From the NCBI GenBank assembly GCA_913063055.1, contig CAJXZK010000031.1, positions 1-33,012 of the forward strand: DNA of 33,012 bases, given 5' to 3'. Position 1 is the stretch's first letter, and every line of letters begins with the position of its first letter. This DNA comes from an uncultured bacterium. GTDB taxonomy: Bacteria; Cyanobacteriota; Vampirovibrionia; Obscuribacterales; Obscuribacteraceae. Positions 15,974 through 23,501 of the stretch are shown piece by piece. Position numbers and translations under genes: made by a program. The notes under the pieces are model-generated. The model worked only from the letters and a program-made list of their open reading frames with translations. It was not told where the DNA came from and made no database searches.

Positions 15974-16029
15974 CTGTACCATAGTAAGATAATCCTCAGG
16001 GTTAAAATGTCCTCAGTGGGAGATTCAAA

Positions 16030-16629
16030 GTGCCTGGTCTGCGAGAAAAGAAGAAAGCCAGTACAAAAGAGAGCTTGCTCAATGCCGCCGAAAAGCTCTT
16101 TCGCGAGCGCGGCTACGGTGAAACCACAGTAGATCAAATTGCAGACTTAGCCCAAGTTTCAAAAGTCACTTTCTACGGCTATTTCAAAGCCAAAGAAGAT
16201 CTTTTAACCGGTCTGCACAACCGTGTGTTAGAAAGCGCTTTAGCGCGTATTAATCAACCAGAACACAAAAATGCCGGGGCAGTGGCCACTCTCAAAACTT
16301 TAGCAAGCGACCTAGGGCGCTGGACTGAAGAAAACAGTGACTTATTCAAAGTACTTCTCACCGAAAGAACACTGCCACTTGGCACCTGCTCGCCAGCAGA
16401 TAGCGAGAGAGAATGCCCCGCAGCCCAAGCCATGATCGATATTTTAGAACGGGGCATTGAGAGCGGAGAACTACGGGCAGACATAGATGCTAAGCGTATT
16501 GGACGTTATCTTGCGCTCATGAGCTTCAGCGAAAAAATGTCATGGCTGCAGCTAGGCTGTCGAGACTCATTAGTTGAGCGCCTGCAGACCTGTGTCGATA
16601 TCCTTGTTAGCGGCATCAAAGCTCACTAA
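16030..16629 (+). CDS. TetR/AcrR family transcriptional regulator
   Basis: The protein has 199 residues and starts at GTG with GGGAG about 8 bases upstream. The N-terminal helix-turn-helix domain (residues about 10-58) reads LLNAAEKLFRERGYGETTVD, then QIADLAQVSKVTFYGYFKAK, which is diagnostic for TetR. The C-terminal ligand domain (60-199) is all-helical with a Cys-containing loop (LGTCSPADSERECP). It is divergently transcribed from the RND adaptor and pump, the classical arrangement of a local repressor of an efflux operon. A 20-bp palindrome in the shared intergenic region is a likely operator. The inducer is unknown. Confidence 0.92.
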   Translation: MPGLREKKKASTKESLLNAAEKLFRERGYGETTVDQIADLAQVSKVTFYGYFKAKEDLLTGLHNRVLESALARINQPEHKNAGAVATLKTLASDLGRWTEENSDLFKVLLTERTLPLGTCSPADSERECPAAQAMIDILERGIESGELRADIDAKRIGRYLALMSFSEKMSWLQLGCRDSLVERLQTCVDILVSGIKAH

Positions 16630-16696
16630 TTCGAGTAACTCGCAATATTTCGTACGACAAGGCAAGCCCTTAACCAGAGCTTAACCTGACGGCCCC

Positions 16697-16903
16697 ATGC
16701 TGATATCCATCAACAAACGACTAAAACAACAGGTTTCATCAATGAGCGCTGCTACCGGAATTGTTCTCTTTGACATGCTAATTCGCCCTTTCTTCAAAGT
16801 GGCAATGAAATTTCCGCTAATTGGATTTCTCATTCTCTTTGCCATCTACGGCGTTATCGCCTACGTAGCGCTCAAAAGCGCTTATCTAGCTGAAAATCAC
16901 TAG
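16697..16903 (+). CDS. Possible small single-pass membrane protein, 53-68 aa
   Basis: A short frame encodes one clear hydrophobic helix (FPLIGFLILFAIYGVIAYVA) with a basic residue before it (residues about 37-58 of the longer form). An internal ATG at 16742 has AACAGG 9 bases upstream and would give 53 residues; the ATG at 16697 has no ribosome-binding site. There is no homology that I recognise. It lies alone between the TetR and amidohydrolase genes. The membrane segment makes it more credible than a random frame, but it could still be spurious. Confidence 0.4.
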   Translation: MLISINKRLKQQVSSMSAATGIVLFDMLIRPFFKVAMKFPLIGFLILFAIYGVIAYVALKSAYLAENH

Positions 16904-16980
16904 CTAAAGAAAAAATCTCTATTGCCCTGCACCTTAATAGTTGCTAGAACTATCGCACTAGTAATTGCAGGAAGACAACT

Positions 16981-18753
16981 GTGCCGAAAATCACATTTCA
17001 GCTGCCGCCCCAAATGGCACCAAGCGGCCTTAAACTAGGTCTTTGTCTAGCCCTGCTCGGCGCCAATAACAATATTTCACAACAACCAGCCTGGGCTAAG
17101 CCAGCAAGAAACGCCGCCGTCCAGGCCGATTTGATCATCACCAATGCCAAGATTTATACTAGCGCACAACCACCATGGCAAAGTGCTTTGGCCATTCACA
17201 ACGGCCAGATCGCTCAAGTTGGCAGTAACGAAGAGGCCCTAAAATTGGCCGGCCCGGCAACCAAAATCTTTGATGCCAAGGCAAAGCTGATTATGGCGGG
17301 TTTTCACGACAGCCATGTACACTTGGCCGAAGGTGGCGCCGAGCTTTTGCAGTGCCGCTTGAACTCAGCAAAAAGCCGAGACGACGTGCTCGCTCTCTTG
17401 CAAAAGTGGAAGAGCGAAAATCCCTCTGGCAGATGGATACTGGCAGCTGGACTGCCGCTACCAGCCATAGCGAGAGAACCACTTGACTGTCATATTTTAG
17501 ATCAAGTTTCTGCCGAACGCCCCATACTGGTTTACGCCGAAGACGGGCACTCAGCCTGGCTGAATAGCAAGGCTCTGCAACTGGCAAAAGTGACCAGCAA
17601 GACTAAAACCACCTGCGGTGGCATCATCGAACTTGATTCAACGGGAGAACCAAGTGGCTGTCTGCGCGAAGGCGCGCTTGCTTTAGCGCAAAAAGTGTTA
17701 CCGGTTCTGTCACTGAAAGACCGCAGCGCTGCTCTAGCAAAGGCAATTAACCTGGCCAACTCTTTTGGTATCACTTCAGCTCAAGAGGCCCACGCTAACA
17801 ATGAAGTAATCACGGCTTACTACGACCTAGCCAAGCACAACCGGCTCAATCTCAAAGTCGTGGCAGCTCTACACACAGGCACAATGACGCCAGTCGCTTA
17901 TAAGCAGATCGAGGCAGCGGCCGAGAAGTACTCGAAATACAGTCGCCTTAGCGCCCACAGCGCCAAGATTTTTGCCGATGGCGTCATCGAATCACATACC
18001 GCCGCCTTACTAGAGCCTTACAGCGATCAAGCAAAAAACAATAATAAAAAGCAGTCACTAAACTTTTCCCCTGACGAACTAAAAGTCATGGTCAAAGAGC
18101 TAGCAAAGCGCGGTTTTCAAATTCACATTCATGCCATTGGTGATGGCGCTGTTAGAGCCGCACTTGATGCCTTAGAAGCGGCACCAGACGGAGGCGATTT
18201 GCGCCACCAAATCGCTCACTTGCAACTAGTGGCCCCGGCCGATCTAAAACGCTTTGCCGCCCTAAATGTAACAGCCAATTGCCAGGCAGCCTGGGCCTAC
18301 CAAGACCCATACATCAAAGATCTAACAGCACCACTGTTAGGCCGTGAGCGCATGGCCAGAGTTTATCCATTCAACAGCCTGAAACAAGCTGGCGCTAGAC
18401 TAGCAGCCGGTTCAGACTGGACGGTGTCGACCCTTAATCCCCTTGAAGCCATGCAAACAGCAGTGACAAGGCAAGCGCCCAAACAAAACAACGTCGGCAC
18501 TACAGAACCGCCTCTAAACGCCGCAGAAGCGCTTGAGCTGAGCGACATCGCCCAGGCCTACACCACTGGCGGTGCCTACGTCAATCACTCAGAAAAGCAA
18601 ACTGGTAGCCTAGAAGTCGGCAAGTGCGCCGACCTGGTTATGCTAGACAAAAACATTTTCGAACTGCCAAAAAGCGAAATTGCCAGCGCCAAAGTTCTAT
18701 TAACTCTGATAGACGGTAAAACCGTATACAAAGACAGTAACCTTTCTTTTTGA
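16981..18753 (+). CDS. YtcJ-like metal-dependent amidohydrolase, exported
   Basis: The protein has 590 residues and starts at GTG with AGGAAG upstream. The N-terminus has a hydrophobic signal-like segment ending near AWAKPA, so the enzyme is probably periplasmic. The amidohydrolase superfamily fold starts with ADLIITNAKIYT. The metal-site HxH lies in AGFHDSHVHL (H112 and H114), later histidines in QIHIHAIGDGAVRAALDALE (residues about 380-400), and the late metal Asp in AAGSDWTVSTLNP (D479). The C-terminal TGSLEVGKCADLVMLDKN closes the beta-sandwich. This is the amidohydrolase-3 (YtcJ) subgroup, which hydrolyses amides or N-formyl groups. The substrate cannot be told from sequence, and neighbours give no pathway context. 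Confidence 0.9.
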   Translation: MPKITFQLPPQMAPSGLKLGLCLALLGANNNISQQPAWAKPARNAAVQADLIITNAKIYTSAQPPWQSALAIHNGQIAQVGSNEEALKLAGPATKIFDAKAKLIMAGFHDSHVHLAEGGAELLQCRLNSAKSRDDVLALLQKWKSENPSGRWILAAGLPLPAIAREPLDCHILDQVSAERPILVYAEDGHSAWLNSKALQLAKVTSKTKTTCGGIIELDSTGEPSGCLREGALALAQKVLPVLSLKDRSAALAKAINLANSFGITSAQEAHANNEVITAYYDLAKHNRLNLKVVAALHTGTMTPVAYKQIEAAAEKYSKYSRLSAHSAKIFADGVIESHTAALLEPYSDQAKNNNKKQSLNFSPDELKVMVKELAKRGFQIHIHAIGDGAVRAALDALEAAPDGGDLRHQIAHLQLVAPADLKRFAALNVTANCQAAWAYQDPYIKDLTAPLLGRERMARVYPFNSLKQAGARLAAGSDWTVSTLNPLEAMQTAVTRQAPKQNNVGTTEPPLNAAEALELSDIAQAYTTGGAYVNHSEKQTGSLEVGKCADLVMLDKNIFELPKSEIASAKVLLTLIDGKTVYKDSNLSF

Positions 18754-18817
18754 AGCAGCAGAAGCACATGCATTTTCTTCTTAGCTGGGAATAAGAGGCT
18801 GGGGGAAACAATCAATT

Positions 18818-20983
18818 TTGGATAGCCGTGAACACAATAAGACTGTGATCACTGGTCAAACGGCCGCTCCAGCAAGCGGTCAGGCGATCAGTGACCGCCT
18901 TGCCAGTGGCCAACTGGGCAATGGCAGATATGCCCCCGGCGATTTACTGGGCGGCACTTACAAAATTATTGATTTTCTCGGACAGGGCGGCATGGGCTTT
19001 GTTTACCGCGTTGAGCATCTGCTCATGGCCAAAGAACTAGCCCTAAAGGTGTTAAGAACCGAGCAGATCTCTGAAATAATTTGGCGCCGTTTTCAAACTG
19101 AAGCTCAGGCCATTGCCAGGCTAGATCATGCCAATGTAGTCAAAATCTACGACATGGGTCAAAGCCAAGACGGCGTTCCCTACTACACTATGGACCTTTT
19201 GCTGGGGGAATCGCTGGCCGATTATCTTGACCGAGAAGATGTTCTCACTGTCGAGCAGGCCCTGCCAATATTCCGCCAAGTCTGCGCTGGCTTGGCCTAT
19301 GCCCACGATCGCGGCATCATCCACCGCGACATTAAGCCAGCCAATATTATGCTGCTGACCGAGCCTAAAGGGGCAATCAAAATTGTCGACTTCGGCATCG
19401 CCAAACTTAGTAACAACGGCGAGGCGGGCCAGGGGCTGACCCGCCCGGGCGAAGTTTTCGGCAGCCCTTTGTACATGAGTCCAGAACAGTGCCTGGGCCT
19501 GGCTATTGATCACCGCACCGACATTTATTCGGTTGGCATAACTTTCTTCGAAGCGCTCACCGGCCGTGCCCCCTTCATCGGTCGCAGTGCCGTTGAAACT
19601 ACCGCCATGCATCAAAGCGATACTCCGCCACTATTAAAAGACATCGGAGACTCGGAGTATCCGCAGAAGCTAGAGCGCATCATAGCCAAAATGCTAGCTA
19701 AATCACCAGACCAGCGCTACCAATCGTTGGCTGATGCGGCCAAAGACTTATTGCTGCTGGAGCGCGCTCTTGGCCGGCCATCTCACCTAGAGGCTGACCT
19801 CCCAAATGACGACGACGACGATGAAGACAATGACGACGACAACGAAGTCATAGACCAGGCCGAACCAGACCTGGCTGAGCGCATCAGAAGTGCTGCGAAG
19901 CCTTTGACTCTAGGCTTTTTTATGCTTGCCGGCATTGCTCTTCTCTCCAGCCAAATCATCAACCCAGCGCCGCGGCAAAAGTCTGCAGAAATAGCGCCAC
20001 TGCCAGTGCCAGTGAAAAACTACGACGCCTTCACCCGGGAGAACGCCGAGAAACGGGACCCTCTTTTTGATCCAGAAATTGGCCCAGACAAACCATTTTT
20101 TAGCAATGTAGTGGGCTCCGGGTCAAAGGCAGTAAGGCACTTCAACTTGCCAGACAAACTCAATCTGGGTCTAATAAAATACGGACCAGGCATGAATCAA
20201 AGCAAGAAAGCCCAGGGATCATTCGAACTGCCCGAGAACGGACCGCGCGAGTTAATCGCAAGTCAAGAAGCTGCTACCCACAGCAAAATCTTCAAACGTT
20301 TTCAAGACGGCGACTTTCAAATTTTCACATGCAAGACCACCGAAGGCGCGCATGATGACTTGATTGAAAACATCAGCCATATCAAGTCAATAACAGAATT
20401 GAATATGAGCGGAAATGATTTCTCAAATGCCAGTGTTCCAGCCATAGCAAAGCTGACAAATCTTACTGACCTTGGCGCTGGAGAAACCGACATAACCGGC
20501 GATGCCCTTGCCAGAACAGCAATACCGATGCAACTAGTGCATATCAACTTTGAAAACAACAAGAGCGGTTCGGCGCTAGTTCAGGCCATGCGCAATTCGC
20601 GAAATGCACGACATCTTTGTCTAGCTGGTAGCGATCTCGACGGCGCTGACATTGAGACCTTGAGCACCATGCCCGAACTGGTTAAACTAGAAATTGGCCA
20701 TAACAAAAATCTTCGTGATCAAGACCTCAAGCCCCTGACCAAGCTGAAAAAGTTGAAAGCCCTAGAAGTACAAGGGTGCTCTAAACTTACAAGTGCAATA
20801 ATTCCCACTTTGGCTAAAATGAAAAATCTCATTCATCTTGAATTGAACATGCTCAAGTGGTCTGAGCTAGACAGACAGAGCTTATGTAAAGCTCTACCAC
20901 ATTGCAACATCAAAAATGCCGACAGCAAAAGTTTCCTGCAAAACCAAGATAGAACAGAAGAAGAAGACTTGAGCGGACTCTAA
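18818..20983 (+). CDS. Transmembrane Ser/Thr kinase with extracytoplasmic leucine-rich-repeat domain
   Basis: The protein has 721 residues; the start is TTG with GGGGGA about 12 bases upstream. The Hanks-type kinase domain (residues 48-315) has GQGGMGFVY, Lys77 in ALKVL, HRDIKPANI (D171), DFG (191-193), the activation segment up to SPLYMSPEQC, and TDIYSVG, so it looks active. An acidic run of Asp/Glu (about 330-343) precedes one transmembrane helix (363-383). The C-terminal part from about 510 shows leucine-rich repeats of 22-25 residues: ITELNMSGNDFSNASVPAIA, LTNLTDLGAGETDITGDALA, MPELVKLEIGHNKNLRDQDL and LKKLKALEVQGCSKLTSAII. Topology predicts a cytoplasmic kinase and an outside LRR sensor, a receptor-kinase design inverted relative to plants. 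Confidence 0.93.
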   Translation: MDSREHNKTVITGQTAAPASGQAISDRLASGQLGNGRYAPGDLLGGTYKIIDFLGQGGMGFVYRVEHLLMAKELALKVLRTEQISEIIWRRFQTEAQAIARLDHANVVKIYDMGQSQDGVPYYTMDLLLGESLADYLDREDVLTVEQALPIFRQVCAGLAYAHDRGIIHRDIKPANIMLLTEPKGAIKIVDFGIAKLSNNGEAGQGLTRPGEVFGSPLYMSPEQCLGLAIDHRTDIYSVGITFFEALTGRAPFIGRSAVETTAMHQSDTPPLLKDIGDSEYPQKLERIIAKMLAKSPDQRYQSLADAAKDLLLLERALGRPSHLEADLPNDDDDDEDNDDDNEVIDQAEPDLAERIRSAAKPLTLGFFMLAGIALLSSQIINPAPRQKSAEIAPLPVPVKNYDAFTRENAEKRDPLFDPEIGPDKPFFSNVVGSGSKAVRHFNLPDKLNLGLIKYGPGMNQSKKAQGSFELPENGPRELIASQEAATHSKIFKRFQDGDFQIFTCKTTEGAHDDLIENISHIKSITELNMSGNDFSNASVPAIAKLTNLTDLGAGETDITGDALARTAIPMQLVHINFENNKSGSALVQAMRNSRNARHLCLAGSDLDGADIETLSTMPELVKLEIGHNKNLRDQDLKPLTKLKKLKALEVQGCSKLTSAIIPTLAKMKNLIHLELNMLKWSELDRQSLCKALPHCNIKNADSKSFLQNQDRTEEEDLSGL

Positions 20984-21054
20984 ATATGGTGAAATAGACG
21001 TAGAATAAGAGCAGTTGGCGGAAATGGCAGCAAATACCAAAGGCAACCAATAGC

Positions 21055-21102
21055 AAAGGAAGTTAATTGCAAACGTAGTTAATTGCAAAGGTAGTAAATT
21101 GC
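21055..21102 (+). repeat. Three tandem 16-bp repeats, each carrying a ribosome-binding-like motif and TTG
   Basis: Units at 21055-21070, 21071-21086 and 21087-21102 share the pattern AAAGGTAGTTAATTGC with one or two differences each. The third unit supplies the AAAGG motif and the TTG (21099) used by the following kinase. The TTGs of the first two units (21067 and 21083) each open a frame that stops after three codons at TAG. Confidence 0.85.
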
Positions 21103-22214
21103 AGAACCAGTTTCAGAGACCCAAAACCAATATCTCTATCAAAGAAGGTGACACCTTTGCTGGGTCCTATCGCATCATTTCTCAAATTGGACACGGCGGC
21201 ATGGGAGCAGTGTACCGAGTACATCATGCCTTTCTCAACCGCGAATTTGCACTGAAGACAATCCCCCCAGACGAAGTAACAAAAGAGAGTTGGGCTCGCT
21301 TCCAAATGGAAGCTAAGTCGGTGGCCAAACTTGAACACAAAAACATGGTCAAGATCTACGATCTGGGCATCGCTGAAGGCAAATTTCCTTACTATGTTAT
21401 GGACCTTCTCGAAGGCGAGTCACTAGCTGAGCTATTAAAGCGACAAGCTACTCTCCCCTTATCAGAAGCCCTCGAAATATTCTGTCAAATCGCTGACGGC
21501 CTCAACTTTGCCCATGAGCGTGGCTTTGTTCATCGAGACATTAAGCCTGGAAATATCATGCTTACCTTCGACACCGGCGCCACCAAACCAACCGTCAAAA
21601 TTCTCGATTTCGGCATTGCTAAGCTCGCCACTCCCACCGGGCAAGATTGTGCGGCCACAACCAACACTGGCGCCATCTTCGGCAGCCCTTTGTACATGAG
21701 CCCAGAGCAATGTCGCGGAGCAGAAGTGGACCCCCGCTCAGATATTTACTCTATTGGCTGTGCCCTTTATGAAACCCTCACTGGCGCACCGCCCTTCATG
21801 GGCGACAGCGCCCTGATCACCATGGTAAAGCACCAGAAAGAAGTACCTCTGAAACTACGAGAAGCCTCTCTAGGCAAAGATTTTCCTGAAGGCATTGAGA
21901 TAATTGTTGCTCGACTGTTAGCAAAAGAAAAAGCCGACCGCTACCAGTCACTAACTGATTTACACAACGACCTTCTGGCTGTCAAAAGCGGCAAGCCCCT
22001 GACCACTCCCTATTTCAACAAGAAGCGCATCCAAGAAGCCTACGACGAGGATGATGACTATGAAGACGAAGAGGACGAAGATGAAGAAAACAGTCAGTCA
22101 TCAGGCATGCCTAAAATAGTCATTGTCGCCATCATTGTCGCCACCGTGCTGCTTCTGGCAGCCACAATCTTACTCATATATGTCCTCACTACCGGCCAGG
22201 GTCTAGGCGGTTAA
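21099..22214 (+). CDS. Membrane-anchored Ser/Thr protein kinase
   Basis: The protein has 371 residues; the start is TTG within the last unit of a triple repeat, with AAAGG 7 bases upstream. The complete Hanks kinase domain (residues 24-292) has GHGGMGAVY, Lys53, HRDIKPGNI (D147), DFG (170-172), SPLYMSPEQC and SDIYSIG. A strongly acidic linker (Asp/Glu run about 315-330) leads to a single C-terminal transmembrane helix (about 340-362) and only about ten residues outside. It is thus anchored but has no extracytoplasmic sensor, unlike its upstream neighbour, with which it shares high similarity in the kinase core; duplication is likely. It is probably coupled to the EamA gene 12 bases downstream. 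Confidence 0.93.
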   Translation: MQNQFQRPKTNISIKEGDTFAGSYRIISQIGHGGMGAVYRVHHAFLNREFALKTIPPDEVTKESWARFQMEAKSVAKLEHKNMVKIYDLGIAEGKFPYYVMDLLEGESLAELLKRQATLPLSEALEIFCQIADGLNFAHERGFVHRDIKPGNIMLTFDTGATKPTVKILDFGIAKLATPTGQDCAATTNTGAIFGSPLYMSPEQCRGAEVDPRSDIYSIGCALYETLTGAPPFMGDSALITMVKHQKEVPLKLREASLGKDFPEGIEIIVARLLAKEKADRYQSLTDLHNDLLAVKSGKPLTTPYFNKKRIQEAYDEDDDYEDEEDEDEENSQSSGMPKIVIVAIIVATVLLLAATILLIYVLTTGQGLGG

Positions 22215-22226
22215 GTAAAACAGCCG

Positions 22227-23339
22227 ATGGCAAGCGAGAAACATGATTTCACTGGCGTTTTACTAGCGGCTGTCTCTGCAGCACTATTTGGCTTAAGCAC
22301 GCCATTTGCTAAATTGCTTGAACGAGAAATAGCACCAATTATGCTAGCCAGTCTTTTTTATCTTGGCACAGGAATAGGCTTTGCTGTGCTCTCAGCATGC
22401 TCAGCATCAAAAAAGAAGCAGGCCAAAGTTCTATTTCTTCGTCGCAGCGATTTAGTAGCGCTCGCTGTTGTAGTCACCACAGGTGGCATTTTCGCACCAA
22501 TCTGCCTGATGCTGGGCTTGAGCCAAAGCACTGCCACCACCGCTTCGCTCTTGCTCAACCTCGAAGCGGTTTTAACGGCAGTAATAGCCTGGTTCTATTT
22601 TCACGAGAATTGCGACCGGCGCATTATACTAGGCATGCTTGCCATCACCGCCGGTGGTGTCGTGCTCAGCCTCAATACCAATATCAATACCAATACTGAC
22701 TTGGCAGCGACAACTTTAACCAGCCTCTCAGGCCCAGCCTTAATTGCACTGGCCTGCCTGGGCTGGGCTATCGACAATAATTTCACCAGAAAGATCGCGG
22801 CGGCAGACCCCCAACAAATAGCATTGATAAAAGGCCTAGTAGCAGGGTTGGTAAACTTTGCTCTGGCACTGCTCCTGGGACAAAAGCTACCGAGCCCAGA
22901 AACAACTGCTGCAGCACTTCTTCTTGGCTTTATTGGCTATGGCCTCAGCCTAGTTTTTTATGTCAAAGCATTGAGAGATCTCGGAAACGCCCGCACTAGT
23001 GCTTACTTTGCCACAGCTCCATTTCTTGGAGCCTTGACCTCGCTGCTAATTTTTCACGAACCAATTACTCTCACACTAGCTTTAGCAGCACTACTAATGG
23101 GCTGCGGAGTCTACTTGCATATCAGCGAAAATCATCAGCATTCTCACCATCACGAATTTATGGTACACGAGCACGAACATGTGCACGATCTTCATCACAA
23201 CCACAAACATGAAAACGACGACGAACCAACTAAACGTGAAGACGGCAGTGAAATACCACACACCCACAAACATCAACACCAAGCTCTCAGTCACAGCCAC
23301 AAGCACTATCCCGACCTGCACCACCGCCATCGGCACTAG
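22227..23339 (+). CDS. EamA/DMT family transporter with histidine-rich C-terminal tail
   Basis: The protein has 370 residues. Ten hydrophobic helices in two EamA repeats occupy residues 8-300: LLAAVSAALFGLSTPFAKLL, TATTASLLLNLEAVLTAVIA in repeat one, and FIGYGLSLVFYVKALRDLGN and YFATAPFLGALTSLLIFHEP in repeat two. After the last helix a cytosolic tail of about 65 residues carries dense His/Glu/Asp clusters (HQHSHHHEF, HEHEHVHDLHHNHKH, HTHKHQHQ, HSHKHYPDLHHRHRH), expected to bind Ni, Co, Zn or Cu. Most EamA proteins move small metabolites, so metal transport or metal-sensing regulation is inferred from the tail. It starts 12 bases after the preceding kinase. Confidence 0.92.
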   Translation: MASEKHDFTGVLLAAVSAALFGLSTPFAKLLEREIAPIMLASLFYLGTGIGFAVLSACSASKKKQAKVLFLRRSDLVALAVVVTTGGIFAPICLMLGLSQSTATTASLLLNLEAVLTAVIAWFYFHENCDRRIILGMLAITAGGVVLSLNTNINTNTDLAATTLTSLSGPALIALACLGWAIDNNFTRKIAAADPQQIALIKGLVAGLVNFALALLLGQKLPSPETTAAALLLGFIGYGLSLVFYVKALRDLGNARTSAYFATAPFLGALTSLLIFHEPITLTLALAALLMGCGVYLHISENHQHSHHHEFMVHEHEHVHDLHHNHKHENDDEPTKREDGSEIPHTHKHQHQALSHSHKHYPDLHHRHRH

Positions 23340-23368
23340 GCATAAATCAAGAATCTAACACATTGTGA

Positions 23369-23384
23369 TCACCCAAAAGGGTGA
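23369..23384. other. Short hairpin upstream of the REC-kinase gene
   Basis: TCACCC-AAAA-GGGTGA is a perfect 6-bp stem with a 4-base loop, 30 bases after the EamA stop. No T tract follows, so it is a weak terminator candidate; it could instead be an operator. Confidence 0.35.
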
Positions 23385-23453
23385 GACACCAAGTGCTGGA
23401 GACGTGGAATAATGGCAGAGTAAGGCACTTGCGCATGCTGTCCAGGAGACATT

Positions 23454-23501
23454 ATGAGACTGACGGTAAATAACAGACTGTGCGGCCAGATTTTGCCCTA
23501 A
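23454..23501 (+). CDS. Leader peptide (15 aa) translationally coupled to the REC-kinase gene
   Basis: ATG at 23454 follows a good AGGAG (23444-23448) by 5 bases. It encodes MRLTVNNRLCGQILP and stops at TAA (23499-23501), whose last A is the first base of the ATG of the REC-kinase gene (TAATG). The downstream gene has no good ribosome-binding site of its own, so ribosomes ending the leader probably re-initiate. I see no repeat of a regulatory amino acid that would mark a classical attenuator. Confidence 0.5.
   Translation: MRLTVNNRLCGQILP

Noticed and set aside
22675..22700. Short AATACCAATATC-like repeats inside the EamA gene
   Set aside because: They encode a short NTNINTNTN loop between helices and look like local coding slippage, not a separate element.
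23094..23336. 80-codon minus-strand hydrophobic frame opposite the His-rich tail
   Set aside because: His codons (CAC/CAT) read as Val/Met on the other strand, which creates a false membrane-like protein.
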